DNA of 64,000 nucleotides from Yersinia similis (GTDB lineage Bacteria > Pseudomonadota > Gammaproteobacteria > Enterobacterales > Enterobacteriaceae), in NCBI RefSeq assembly GCF_001053095.1, contig NZ_CGBP01000016.1:39705-103704 (forward strand). Direction: 5' to 3'. The notes under the pieces are model-generated. The model was not told where the DNA came from, did no database searches, and saw only the letters and a program-made list of their open reading frames with translations. Of this stretch, positions 39,928 through 49,320 are shown in pieces. A program made the position numbers and the translations under genes. The number at the start of each line of letters is the position of its first letter. Positions within the stretch are counted from its first letter, which is position 1.

Positions 39928-40593
39928 TCATTCGCCTTTTAGCGCGCGGGGAAACAGTAAATTGTTTTCCAGATGAATATGTTCCATCAGGTCAGTAATG
40001 AATTCATTGATACCGGTGTAAAGCGCCCGCCAGGTATTGCAGGCCCCTTCTGGTGGCGTCACATTTTGTGTGAGTTGTTTTACCACTTCTAATTGTTGCC
40101 CAACCGCATCGTGCTCCGCTTCCATCACAAATATTGGCCCACTGGCCTGAGAACCCATACCTCGCTGGATCATTGGGAACAGGATCTGCTCCTCTTTATA
40201 CATATGCTGAGTCAACTCTTCTAAAATTGCACTGAGTTCTGCGGCCAGCCCACGAGGACATGCGGGTTTCTCGCCATGTACCCGTTCAACCTTTTCAGCC
40301 ATTAGAATCAATTCTGGTAGCTGTTCACGATGACGATCATGGTAGCGGCTGATGATAAAATTAATGAGATTTGTCAGTGGCTGTTGTTGCCAATCTTCAG
40401 ATGATTGAGGCTCGGTTTGCAATGTACTCAGTTGTGCTTCCAGCGCATCAATATCCAGATTCAGCTTATTGGCTGCCCGTAATAGTGTTTGTTTGCCGCC
40501 ACAGCAGAAATCAAGCTGATATTGACGGAATAATTTTGTGGCCCGAGGAATAGCGATAGCCAGAGCGCCCAGAGACTGATTGCGGTAATCCAT
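39928..40593 (-). CDS. ytfE: Iron-sulfur cluster repair protein YtfE (RIC)
   Basis: 221 residues. YtfE is a di-iron protein that repairs Fe-S clusters damaged by nitric oxide and reactive oxygen. The N-terminal ScdA_N domain shows C30-C31 in [10 protein letters not shown]; the hemerythrin-like domain has iron-ligand histidines and glutamates in [42 protein letters not shown] and [14 protein letters not shown]. It is preceded by an NsrR operator, and NsrR is encoded 11 kb to the left. Confidence 0.96.
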   Translation of the reverse strand: MDYRNQSLGALAIAIPRATKLFRQYQLDFCCGGKQTLLRAANKLNLDIDALEAQLSTLQTEPQSSEDWQQQPLTNLINFIISRYHDRHREQLPELILMAEKVERVHGEKPACPRGLAAELSAILEELTQHMYKEEQILFPMIQRGMGSQASGPIFVMEAEHDAVGQQLEVVKQLTQNVTPPEGACNTWRALYTGINEFITDLMEHIHLENNLLFPRALKGE

Positions 40594-40625
40594 AATGACA
40601 CCTCATTGAGTAATTATATACCTAT

Positions 40626-40648
40626 AACATGTATAATAAATACATGTT
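40626..40648 (-). promoter_or_regulatory. NsrR operator and promoter of ytfE
   Basis: AACATGTATAA and AAATACATGTT form an 11-1-11 inverted repeat that fits the NsrR consensus (AANATGNATTT type); the symmetry extends to TATAACATGTAT...ATACATGTTATA. On the minus strand a TATAAT at about 40609-40614 lies just downstream, so a bound repressor would cover the promoter. Confidence 0.8.
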
Positions 40649-40721
40649 ATAGATTGTGATATAACTCTAAGTGGGTATTACGGGGTGACGGCAGCGCACA
40701 GTAAGGCGCTGCAGCCAGAGA

Positions 40722-42692
40722 TTACTTTTTCTGCAAATCGATTTGGTAAACGTCGAAACCTACCTCATCAGTACCCTGTAATTTCATTGGGTATTGTGCT
40801 TTTTGTTTAATAAACTCAGCGGCCTTAGCGGTTGGCGAAGTCTCAAAACGAATATCCAAAGGCTGCTTGCTCTCAAGGGGTGCCAGACGCCAATTGTTGT
40901 CGGTTTGCGGAATGACCTGCCCATTTTTCTTGGTTTCAGCACTGATATAAGCAGACAGTACTGCTCGGTTTTCGTCTGGTGACGCGAAAGCGATATGGTT
41001 ATCACCGGTACCGGCAAACTTACCGCTGTAAGCGCGGTAGTTATTGGTGGCAATTAGGAATGTGGTTTTCGGATCGATAGGCTTACCGTTAAATGTTAGG
41101 TTTTTAACGCGTTCTGCCTGGTCGTTGATTAGCGTACATTCGCCATCGTAACGGGCAGGCTGGCTGACATCAATTTCATACTCAACGCCATCAATAACAT
41201 CGAAATTATAAGTACGAAAACCATCCCAGTTAATCAACGATTGCGGTTTGCTACTGTTAATATCGATTTGATTAAATTGTGCGGCGGAGCACTCTAACCA
41301 CTGCTTAACCTCTGCACCACTGGCTTTCACGACAACTAACGTATTTGGGTAAAGGTACAAATCGGCGGCGTTACGGAAGGTCAGTTCCCCTTTTTCTACT
41401 TCAACAAAACTGGTTGGATCATTTTTGCGGCCACCGGCTTTAAACGGCGCGGCGGCAGACAGTACCGGGAGGTCAGCTAAGTCAGGGTCACCTTGAATAA
41501 AATGTTCGGTATACGCGCGTTGGGCGTTATTTACAATTTGCACGGTAGGATCATCTTGGATCAGTGCCAGATAGCTGTACATGTTATCTGATGCTTTACC
41601 GATCGGTTGGCTGACAAAATCACGGGTGCTTTGGTGATCAACTGCCAGTACTTCCACCAGCTTGGCATTTTCTGCCGCCAGTGATTTTTGTGCTGTTTTA
41701 TCATAGATAGGGCGGGCTTCTGCTTTGGCATCGATAACTTGCCATTTTCCCTGATCATTATTCAGGACAAAATCGACTACACCTAAATGGTCACCCCATT
41801 GGCCAGGCATCACTGCCGGGATACCGTTTAAGGTACCTTGAGTGATATCCGCACCTTTAATGGCGGCAAAATCTTTGCTGGGGAACACGCCATGTGCGTG
41901 GCCGAACATGATGGCATCGATACCCGGAACTTGGCTAAGGTAATAAACTGAATTTTCAGCCATAGTTTTATAAGGATCGCTGGAAAGACCAGAGTGCGGG
42001 ATAGCAACAACCAGATCAGCCCCTTGCTCACGCATCTCCGGTACCCACTTCTTGGCGGTTTCAGTGATATCGTTTACCGTGACTTTGCCACTCAGGTTCG
42101 CTTTATCCCAGATCATCACTTGAGGTGGCACAAAACCAATGTATCCGATCCGCAGGTTATGGCTCTTTCCGTCACGATCTTTCACCGGGGTATCGACGAT
42201 CAGGTAAGGCTGGAACAAGGGTTTACCTGTTTTCACATCAATCACGTTGGCGTTAACATACGGGAACGTTGCTCCTGCCAGTGATTTTTTAAGGTAGTCC
42301 AGCCCATAGTTAAACTCATGGTTACCAATATTGCCGACCGTATAATCCAGCGTGTTCATCGCTTTATAGACCGGATGAATCTCCCCGTCGTTCAATCCCT
42401 TAGCCGCGATATAATCACCAAGCGGACTCCCTTGGATCAGGTCACCGTTATCCACTAGCACGCTGTTAGTAGCTTGTTGCCGGGCCACGATAATCAGGCT
42501 GGCAGTGCGTACTAGCCCAAATTTTTCCGTGGGTTTATCCTTGTAGTAATCAAAATCCATCATGTTGCTGTGTAGGTCGGTGGTTTCCAGTACCCGCAAA
42601 TCAACAGTGGCAGCAGACAGTGATGTCGCGACAGCAATCAGGCTGGCAAGGAGGGATAACGTCAGCGGACGCTTGAACATGGCTTTCTCCAT
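40722..42692 (-). CDS. cpdB: Periplasmic 2',3'-cyclic-nucleotide 2'-phosphodiesterase/3'-nucleotidase
   Basis: 656 residues. It degrades 2',3'-cyclic nucleotides and 3'-nucleotides in the periplasm for phosphate and nucleoside uptake. The signal peptide ends near SLSAA; the true start may be the fifth codon ([11 protein letters not shown], 42680). The metallophosphatase domain shows [41 protein letters not shown] and FGHAHGVFP; the C-terminal 5'-nucleotidase domain carries [14 protein letters not shown] and [16 protein letters not shown]. Divergent from cysQ. Confidence 0.96.
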   Translation of the reverse strand: MEKAMFKRPLTLSLLASLIAVATSLSAATVDLRVLETTDLHSNMMDFDYYKDKPTEKFGLVRTASLIIVARQQATNSVLVDNGDLIQGSPLGDYIAAKGLNDGEIHPVYKAMNTLDYTVGNIGNHEFNYGLDYLKKSLAGATFPYVNANVIDVKTGKPLFQPYLIVDTPVKDRDGKSHNLRIGYIGFVPPQVMIWDKANLSGKVTVNDITETAKKWVPEMREQGADLVVAIPHSGLSSDPYKTMAENSVYYLSQVPGIDAIMFGHAHGVFPSKDFAAIKGADITQGTLNGIPAVMPGQWGDHLGVVDFVLNNDQGKWQVIDAKAEARPIYDKTAQKSLAAENAKLVEVLAVDHQSTRDFVSQPIGKASDNMYSYLALIQDDPTVQIVNNAQRAYTEHFIQGDPDLADLPVLSAAAPFKAGGRKNDPTSFVEVEKGELTFRNAADLYLYPNTLVVVKASGAEVKQWLECSAAQFNQIDINSSKPQSLINWDGFRTYNFDVIDGVEYEIDVSQPARYDGECTLINDQAERVKNLTFNGKPIDPKTTFLIATNNYRAYSGKFAGTGDNHIAFASPDENRAVLSAYISAETKKNGQVIPQTDNNWRLAPLESKQPLDIRFETSPTAKAAEFIKQKAQYPMKLQGTDEVGFDVYQIDLQKK

Positions 42693-42998
42693 CGTGGGTT
42701 TCCATTAAAAACTATACCCTTCGTACTTGGTGTATATTCGATATGTATCGCAAAAGAATATGTATTTTTAATTAATTGCTAAAGCAAAGTGTGAAGTTTG
42801 GCAGAAAATTTAATGAGATAACGCGTAGACGCTCACAGTTGCTGCAGATGTTTTATAAGCAGTTTCCTGACAAATATGGCTATTTATCGGGAATGTTATT
42901 AGTCTTCAGATTGATGTTCAGTCTTGAGATGATCAGTTTTTATATTGGCTTTGCGTTCTAAAATAAATAGAGAGTCGGTAAAAGGGACGCAAGAGCTA

Positions 42999-43052
42999 CA
43001 ATTAATTCAATAGAAACAATTAATTCAATAGAAACGATTAATTCAAGAGAGA
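42999..43052. repeat. 18-bp tandem repeat between cpdB and cysQ
   Basis: CAATTAATTCAATAGAAA occurs twice, followed by a third, diverged unit. The 424-bp gap otherwise contains AT-rich sequence and no gene I would defend. Confidence 0.8.
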
Positions 43053-43119
43053 AAACTAATTAATTTGGTGCACTCTGACTAGCAATATTCTACATAACGG
43101 ATAATACCAAGGGGGGATG

Positions 43120-43860
43120 ATGTTAGAGCAAATTAGCCAGTTGGCCCGCGAGGCAGGCGTGGCGATTATGGCGGTCTATCAGGGCGACAAACCCCTTGAT
43201 ATCGCGCATAAAAAGGATGATTCACCGGTGACAGCAGCTGATTTGGCGGCTCATCAGATTATCAAAGCTGGGTTGGCGCGATTAACCCCTGATATTCCGC
43301 TACTGTCTGAAGAGGATCCACCTGCTTGGGATGTGCGCCAACACTGGCAACGTTACTGGCTGGTTGACCCGCTGGACGGTACCAAAGAGTTCCTCAATCG
43401 TAATGGTGAATTCACCGTCAACATCGCCTTGATTGAACAAGGTGAACCGGTGATGGGAGTGGTGTATATACCGGTAACCGAGGTGATGTACAGTGCGGCG
43501 AATGGGCAGGCTTGGAAAGAAGAGTGTGGCAGGCGTATGCAGATTCAGGTTCGTGATGCCCAGCCTCCGTTGGTCGTGGTGAGCCGTTCTCACAGCGATG
43601 CTGAATTGGAAGACTATTTATCACAATTGGGTGAGCATCAAACCATTTCAGTGGGGTCATCACTTAAATTCTGTCTGGTGGCAGAAGGGAAAGCACAACT
43701 ATACCCACGTTTTGGGCCAACTAACATCTGGGATACGGCGGCCGGGCATGCAGTCGCCATCGCTGCCGGGGCGCAAGTACACGATTGGCAGGGAAAGACA
43801 CTGTCTTATACCCCACGAGAATCTTTCTTGAACCCCGGTTTCAGAGTTTCGCTATTTTAG
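43120..43860 (+). CDS. cysQ: 3'(2'),5'-bisphosphate nucleotidase CysQ
   Basis: 246 residues, equal to E. coli. CysQ hydrolyses pAp from sulfate assimilation to AMP. It is an inositol-monophosphatase-fold enzyme: [12 protein letters not shown], the metal motif [32 protein letters not shown] and C-terminal [14 protein letters not shown] are all present. Two ATGs in tandem (43117 and 43120) follow a GGGGGG ribosome binding site; the second gives the family start MLEQISQLA. It is convergent with ytfJ, 2 bp apart. Confidence 0.96.
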   Translation: MLEQISQLAREAGVAIMAVYQGDKPLDIAHKKDDSPVTAADLAAHQIIKAGLARLTPDIPLLSEEDPPAWDVRQHWQRYWLVDPLDGTKEFLNRNGEFTVNIALIEQGEPVMGVVYIPVTEVMYSAANGQAWKEECGRRMQIQVRDAQPPLVVVSRSHSDAELEDYLSQLGEHQTISVGSSLKFCLVAEGKAQLYPRFGPTNIWDTAAGHAVAIAAGAQVHDWQGKTLSYTPRESFLNPGFRVSLF

Positions 43861-43862
43861 AT

Positions 43863-44426
43863 TTATTGCTGCACAAGTTGGTGCAGTTGGTCGATGACCT
43901 GCTGCACCTCCGCTGATGTCAGTGCTCCATCTTTTACAAATTTGACGTTTCCTTGTGGATCCAGCACCACAATAGCAGAGCTTTTCTCCGCTAACCCCCA
44001 AGCTTTTGCTACATTTCCCTTACTGTCGATAATAAATTGCGACCAAGGAAATTCACGCTTACTACTTTCAATGCTGTTACGCACAAACATGGCTGTCCCG
44101 ATGATTGCATCATCAGTATTGACGATTGTCGTCGTTTGGTAACGTTCGCGTGGCAGATTAGCTTGCTTGATGGCATCAATCAGCGGGGCATTCATTTCTT
44201 TGGCTGAAGTACGGCCAGCGATGCTTTGAATGACTCGGACTTTGCCGGGCAATTGTGAGCTATTCCAGCTTTTATAGTTAAACTGATCAGTGGTCTTATC
44301 ATAATCCAGCTCACCTTTATCACTGACGCCAACTGGCGGCACGCGTTGGTTATCCTGGATGTTATGGGCCGATACCAGTAGAGGTGTGAATATCATCGAT
44401 ATTATAAGCAGACTATTTTTTATCAT
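43863..44426 (-). CDS. ytfJ: YtfJ-family periplasmic protein
   Basis: 187 residues. A signal peptide (MIKNSLLIISMIFTPLLVSA) leads a thioredoxin-like fold of the YtfJ family (IQSIAGRTSAKEMNAPLIDAIKQANL; FIIDSKGNVAKAWGLAEKSSAIVVLDPQGNVKFVKDG). No CxxC pair is visible, so thiol exchange is unlikely; function is unknown. The frame is open 25 codons further upstream, but the signal peptide fixes the start at 44426. Confidence 0.88.
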   Translation of the reverse strand: MIKNSLLIISMIFTPLLVSAHNIQDNQRVPPVGVSDKGELDYDKTTDQFNYKSWNSSQLPGKVRVIQSIAGRTSAKEMNAPLIDAIKQANLPRERYQTTTIVNTDDAIIGTAMFVRNSIESSKREFPWSQFIIDSKGNVAKAWGLAEKSSAIVVLDPQGNVKFVKDGALTSAEVQQVIDQLHQLVQQ

Positions 44427-44761
44427 ATCATGTCCTTGTAGATATATCCGTGTGGATAATGACGTAGGGCACTTACCCCTGAAAGTAGGTAAGTTTTTCA
44501 ATAATAGGTCCAGATCAGAGGTCTGTCCTGTTCAGTAGTCTAATTAATTTCCAACAATTATTAGAAGGTTATTCTGTTACCAAGTCTCATTTTTGCTCAA
44601 TGAATCTGTAATATTCTGTAAATTCAGCATCTATGACTGATTTTGGGGGAACTAAGCCCCATACTTCAAATCTAAAATTGAGCAATTATCTTACACGGCC
44701 TGTGATCTTGGTCGCTAAGGTTCGAAGGGGAGTATTGATGTGATGGGAGGAAAATAAAACA

Positions 44762-44974
44762 ATGAGGATCTTCCAGCGTTATAACCCGGCTAAAGTTGCC
44801 ATGTATGTCAAAACGCTATTCCGTGGTCGGTTGTATATCAAAGACATGGGGGCTTTTGAGTTCGATAACGGTAGGATTTTAGTCCCTAAAGTTAAGGATA
44901 AGCGGCATTTTGAAGTGATGGCGGAGGTTAATCGGCAAGTGTTGCGTTTGCAGGCCGATACACTGCTTACTTGA
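44762..44974 (+). CDS. ytfK: SpoT-binding regulator YtfK
   Basis: 70 residues (DUF1107). In E. coli YtfK binds SpoT and shifts it to (p)ppGpp synthesis during phosphate or fatty-acid starvation. The product [28 protein letters not shown] is highly conserved. In E. coli it belongs to the Pho regulon; upstream here CTGTAATATT and CTGTAAATTC (44606-44625) repeat with a 10-bp period, near but not equal to the 11-bp Pho-box period. The 335-bp gap to ytfJ also has a distant 9-bp inverted repeat (TTGCTCAAT/ATTGAGCAA). Confidence 0.9.
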   Translation: MRIFQRYNPAKVAMYVKTLFRGRLYIKDMGAFEFDNGRILVPKVKDKRHFEVMAEVNRQVLRLQADTLLT

Positions 44975-45022
44975 AGCCGCAGCGGTGTTAGCGGCACTTG
45001 CCCACCCTAACAGATTTAATCA

Positions 45023-45043
45023 CGGCCCCAACTTAGGGGCCGC
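45023..45043. terminator. Hairpin between ytfK and ytfL
   Basis: CGGCCCC and GGGGCCG make a 7-bp GC stem with a 6-nt loop, between convergent genes. A short ERIC-like remnant (CTTGAAGCCGCAGCGGTGTTAGCGGC, from 44972) overlaps the ytfK stop just before it. Confidence 0.6.
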
Positions 45044-45078
45044 CATGTTTGCAGTATTCACAATTTATTCAGCGGTGG

Positions 45079-46410
45079 CTAGGCGTCACTGCTTTCGTGC
45101 GGTGCTTTTGGCAGGATTGGCGCTGGCTGGTCACTGAGCCTTGTCACCAGTAGCTGATCTATCTTGTAGCTATCAATATCGACCACTTCAAATTTGTAAC
45201 CCGCATACTTAACAAAATCAGTTCGCTTAGGAATTTTACGCAGCATATACATCATAAAGCCGCCGATAGTTTCATAATTGCCCGATTGTGGGAAATCGTC
45301 GATATGCAGTACGCGCATGACATCTTCAATCGGTGTACCGCCCTCAATCAGCCATGAATTTTCATCGCGGGCAACAATTTGCTCTTCCTGCCCCTGACCA
45401 ACTAAATCGCCCATCAACGTGGTCATTACGTCATTCAGCGTAATTATCCCAACAACTAAAGCATATTCGTTGAGGATCACGGCGAAGTCTTCACCCGCGG
45501 TTTTAAAGCTCTCCAACGCTTCTGAAAGTGTCAACGTATCTGGCACAATCAGGGCTGAACGGATTTGTACGCCACTACTGAGTACCAGACTCTGGTTACC
45601 TAATACGCGGTTCAGTAAGTCTTTAGAGTCAACGTAACCTACCACTTGGTCAATGTGACCATCACACACCAGGAATTTTGAGTGCGGATGTGTGGAGATT
45701 TTATCTTTGATACTGTCTTCACTTTCCCGCAGATCAAAATAAATCACGTTTTCACGTGAAGTCATGGAGGAAGGAACGGTTCGCGACTCCAGCTCAAAGA
45801 CGTTTTCAATCAACTCATGCTCTTGCTTACGCAGCACCCCAGCGAGTGCCCCTGCTTCTACCACGGCATAGATATCATCGGAAGTGATGTCATCGTTACG
45901 GACCATGGGCAATTTAAATAGGCGGAAGATAAGGTTTGCCATCCCATTGAAAAACCAGACTAATGGGCGGAAAATCATCAGACAGAAGCGCATTGGGTTG
46001 ACGATCCGGACGGCAACCGCTTCAGGTGAAATCATACCGATGCGTTTCGGGGTTAAATCAGCAAACAGAATAAATAAGCTGGTCACCAACACGAAAGAAC
46101 AAACGAAACTGGCTTGATCGGCCAACTCAGGGGCCATAAAGCGCTCAAAAACGAGTTTGAACGAAGGAGAGAAGGCGGCATCACCGACAATACCACCAAG
46201 AATGGCGACGGCATTCAGGCCAATTTGGACCACGGTGAAGAACATCCCTGGCGTTTCTTGCAGTTTCAGTACCCGTAAGGCGTTGGTATCGCCCTCGTCC
46301 GCCAGCAGTTTTAGTTTAATTTTGCGTGAAGCCGCCAATGAAATCTCTGATAGTGAGAAGAAGGCGCTGACTGCAATTAAAAAAAGAATCAGTAAGATAC
46401 TATTTAACAT
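45079..46410 (-). CDS. paeA: CNNM-domain and CBS-domain membrane protein YtfL (PaeA)
   Basis: 443 residues. The N-terminal DUF21/CNNM domain has about four membrane helices (residues 1-185), followed by a CBS pair (about 205-335) and a C-terminal CorC_HlyC domain (about 345-430). The Salmonella and E. coli homologue, first called YtfL, is required for export of cadaverine and putrescine. FFSLSEISLAASRKIKL and ADLTPKRIGMISPEAVAV are typical. It is convergent with ytfK. Confidence 0.92.
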   Translation of the reverse strand: MLNSILLILFLIAVSAFFSLSEISLAASRKIKLKLLADEGDTNALRVLKLQETPGMFFTVVQIGLNAVAILGGIVGDAAFSPSFKLVFERFMAPELADQASFVCSFVLVTSLFILFADLTPKRIGMISPEAVAVRIVNPMRFCLMIFRPLVWFFNGMANLIFRLFKLPMVRNDDITSDDIYAVVEAGALAGVLRKQEHELIENVFELESRTVPSSMTSRENVIYFDLRESEDSIKDKISTHPHSKFLVCDGHIDQVVGYVDSKDLLNRVLGNQSLVLSSGVQIRSALIVPDTLTLSEALESFKTAGEDFAVILNEYALVVGIITLNDVMTTLMGDLVGQGQEEQIVARDENSWLIEGGTPIEDVMRVLHIDDFPQSGNYETIGGFMMYMLRKIPKRTDFVKYAGYKFEVVDIDSYKIDQLLVTRLSDQPAPILPKAPHESSDA

Positions 46411-46669
46411 AATCTATCCGTGTCGTACCGACGATAGCGCCGGCGATCATAAGGAAGGGTCACACTATTATCTTGTTTCAGTATGTCTTTTAAATATCAA
46501 GGTATTATATCAAAACCAAGATACTGCTTAGGCACAGAACAAGGCCTATATAAAGCCCCATGATTGTGTACAGAACAGCGTTTGAATTCAAGCTAATGGC
46601 AGAAAGTGGTCATTGGGCTGAGTGAACAGCCCACACAGTATAGCAGCAGCGATGAGAGCGCCGCTAGCC

Positions 46670-47308
46670 TTACACGTTAGGCGGCATACAAACGCCAATA
46701 CCACCAAGACCACAGTATCCATGCGGATTTTTGTGCAAATATTGCTGATGGTCATCCTCGGCATAGTAAAACGGCAGGGCAACAGCAATTTCACTGGTAA
46801 TCATGCGATGATCACCGGCTTTTTCCATGGCTTGTTGGAACAGTTCCCGGCTCTTGTAAGCTTGTTCTTCCTGCTCTGGTGTCAGGATATAAATAGCTGA
46901 GCGATATTGTGTCCCGACATCACCGCCCTGACGCATCCCTTGTGCTGGATCGTGATTTTCCCAGAAAATCTGCAATAGTTGCTGATAGCTGATGACGGCG
47001 GGATCAAAAACAACACGAACCACCTCAGCATGGCCTGTACGGCCACTGCAAACTTCATGATAGGTTGGATTCGGCGTATGGCCACCGCTGTAACCTGCTG
47101 CGGTGCTATAGACGCCAGGCTGTTGCCAGAACAAGCGTTCGGCTCCCCAGAAGCAGCCCATTGCGAAGAAGGCAACGTCCATTCCCTCCGGTATATATGT
47201 CATGGAATGACCATTAACGGCATGGCGGGTGGCGACCGGCATTGATGTAAGTCGCCCCGGCAAGGCATTCGCCGCATCAATGATGGCGTTTTTATCAAAA
47301 TTTTGCAT
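46670..47308 (-). CDS. msrA: Peptide methionine-S-oxide reductase MsrA
   Basis: 212 residues, the E. coli length. MsrA reduces methionine-S-sulfoxide. The catalytic cysteine is C52 in [11 protein letters not shown]; resolving cysteines lie in [14 protein letters not shown] at the C-terminus; [24 protein letters not shown] is conserved. I start at 47308 ([19 protein letters not shown]), which aligns with the E. coli start; 19 further upstream codons to 47365 lack support. Divergent from tamA. Confidence 0.96.
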   Translation of the reverse strand: MQNFDKNAIIDAANALPGRLTSMPVATRHAVNGHSMTYIPEGMDVAFFAMGCFWGAERLFWQQPGVYSTAAGYSGGHTPNPTYHEVCSGRTGHAEVVRVVFDPAVISYQQLLQIFWENHDPAQGMRQGGDVGTQYRSAIYILTPEQEEQAYKSRELFQQAMEKAGDHRMITSEIAVALPFYYAEDDHQQYLHKNPHGYCGLGGIGVCMPPNV

Positions 47309-47583
47309 AAAAAACAGACTCCAAGGTTGACAGTAAATTAGATTTTTACAGTAAATTGATAACAAGATGTTTACAGTGAATCACTATAGATAGTTGTATC
47401 TGATTGTGAGTTTGCACACAATAAGGGTCATTCTGCGTTAATCTAGCCGTAATAGCGGGGAATTTTAGGGTTACAGACTTAAATCATCTTTAAGCCTGGA
47501 GGATTATTGTGTGAGTAACGCCACTCTCCTCAACTCCCTTTGAGCGTGTTTTGACAGGAACGTAAAATTAATCAGGAGTACGC

Positions 47584-49320
47584 GTGCTACGATACCCTAT
47601 TCTGTGTTTTGTGTGTCTATTGCTCGCCACACCTATCGCCTATGCTGCCAATGTGCGGCTACAGGTTGAAGGTCTTAGCGGTGATTTAGAAAGAAACGTC
47701 AGGGCACGTTTGTCCACAATTGGCACTGATGAAGTTACCGCTGATGGCCGTTTTCGTTCACGGGTCGATGAAGCCATTCGGCAGGGGCTACGAGCATTAG
47801 GCTATTACGATCCCACCATCACGTTTGAATTACAAAGTCGCCCGGCACCTGCACGTTCAGTGTTAATTGCAAAAGTGGTTCCTGGCGAACCGGTATTGAT
47901 TGCTGGTGTTGATATCGTACTGCAAGGCGGTGCGAAAACGGATCCTGACTATCAGGCACTCGTTCGTCGCGATACCCCGAAAATTGGCTCGGTCCTCAAC
48001 CACGGCGATTTCGATGATTTCACCAGTTCTCTTACTGGTTTAGCGCTACGCCGGGGCTATTTCGACGCCAATATGATCAAAAGCCAACTCGGCGTTGCCG
48101 CTCAATTACACGAGGCGTTCTGGGATATTGATTTCGACAGTGGGCAACGTTACCGTTTTGGTAAGGTTATTTTCCAAGGTTCACAAATCCGAGAAGATTA
48201 TCTGCAAAATTTAGTGCCGTTCCATGAGGGGGAATTTTATACCTCTGATGAACTGGCCGAGCTGAACCGCCGTTTGGCAGCCACCAACTGGTTTAACTCG
48301 GTGGTTGTTTCGCCGGATTTCCAAGATGCCAAAGAGAGCAAAGTTTTACCGCTTGATGCGGTCGTTACCCCACGTACTGAGAATACCGTCGAGCTGGGGG
48401 GCGGTTATGCCACCGATGTCGGTCCGCGTCTGACCGCCAGTTGGCGTAAGCCTTGGATGAACTCCTTCGGGCATAGCTTAACCACCAGTACCGCGCTCTC
48501 GGCACCTGAGCAGACACTGGATTTCAGCTACCGTATCCCCTTATTGAAAAATCCCCTTGAGCAGTATTACCTGATACAGGGGGGATTTAGACGTACCGAT
48601 CTAAACGACACCAATTCAGATACCACGACCTTGAACGTTGCACGTTTTTGGGATCTCTCCAGCGGCTGGCAAAGGGCGGTTAACCTGCGTTGGAGTCTCG
48701 ATCACTTTACCCAAGGTCGTGTAACGGATACCACGATGTTGCTGTATCCGGGGGTGAGTATTAACCGTACCCGTCAACGTGGTGGGGCGATGCCGGTCTG
48801 GGGTGATAGCCAGCGCTATTCGATTGATGTGTCTGATACGACTTGGGGTTCGGATGTTGATTTTGGCATCTTCCAGGCGCAGAACGTGTGGATCCGGACC
48901 TTAGGTGAGAAAAATCGTTTTGTGGTGCGCGGCAATCTGGGGTGGATAGAAACCAATAATTTTGACCGTGTTCCACCATCACTGCGTTTCTTCGCCGGGG
49001 GCGACCGCAGTATTCGTGGCTATAAATTCCGTAATATTTCGCCTCGCGATAGTGACGGCAAATTAACCGGTGCTTCCAAACTGGCAACGGGCTCTCTTGA
49101 GTATCAATATAATCTCACTGGCAGGTGGTGGGGTGCCGTCTTCGTCGATTCGGGTGAGGCGGTGAACAATCTCAGCAAGAGTGACTTAAAAACAGGGGCG
49201 GGTGTCGGGGTGCGTTGGGCGTCACCCGTTGGCCCGATCAAGCTGGATATCGCGACACCAGTGGGCGATAACGAGACACATGGCGTGCAATTTTACATCG
49301 GTTTGGGGCCTGAACTATGA
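47584..49320 (+). CDS. tamA: Translocation and assembly module outer-membrane protein TamA
   Basis: 578 residues from a GTG start with an AGGAG site. TamA is an Omp85-family barrel that works with TamB in moving autotransporters and lipids to the outer membrane. The signal peptide ends near TPIAYA; three POTRA domains fill about 22-265; the barrel follows, with [20 protein letters not shown] as the loop-6 VRGY/F-type motif and a C-terminal strand ending FYIGLGPEL. It overlaps tamB by 4 bp. Confidence 0.96.
   Translation: MLRYPILCFVCLLLATPIAYAANVRLQVEGLSGDLERNVRARLSTIGTDEVTADGRFRSRVDEAIRQGLRALGYYDPTITFELQSRPAPARSVLIAKVVPGEPVLIAGVDIVLQGGAKTDPDYQALVRRDTPKIGSVLNHGDFDDFTSSLTGLALRRGYFDANMIKSQLGVAAQLHEAFWDIDFDSGQRYRFGKVIFQGSQIREDYLQNLVPFHEGEFYTSDELAELNRRLAATNWFNSVVVSPDFQDAKESKVLPLDAVVTPRTENTVELGGGYATDVGPRLTASWRKPWMNSFGHSLTTSTALSAPEQTLDFSYRIPLLKNPLEQYYLIQGGFRRTDLNDTNSDTTTLNVARFWDLSSGWQRAVNLRWSLDHFTQGRVTDTTMLLYPGVSINRTRQRGGAMPVWGDSQRYSIDVSDTTWGSDVDFGIFQAQNVWIRTLGEKNRFVVRGNLGWIETNNFDRVPPSLRFFAGGDRSIRGYKFRNISPRDSDGKLTGASKLATGSLEYQYNLTGRWWGAVFVDSGEAVNNLSKSDLKTGAGVGVRWASPVGPIKLDIATPVGDNETHGVQFYIGLGPEL

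Noticed and set aside
42776..42961. 61-codon frame between cpdB and cysQ
   Set aside because: AT-rich region, no good ribosome binding site, no recognisable product.
44606..44625. Pho box before ytfK
   Set aside because: The CTGTAA repeats have 10-bp rather than 11-bp spacing and the second bases after CTGT do not fit CTGTCAT well; kept only as a remark in ytfK.
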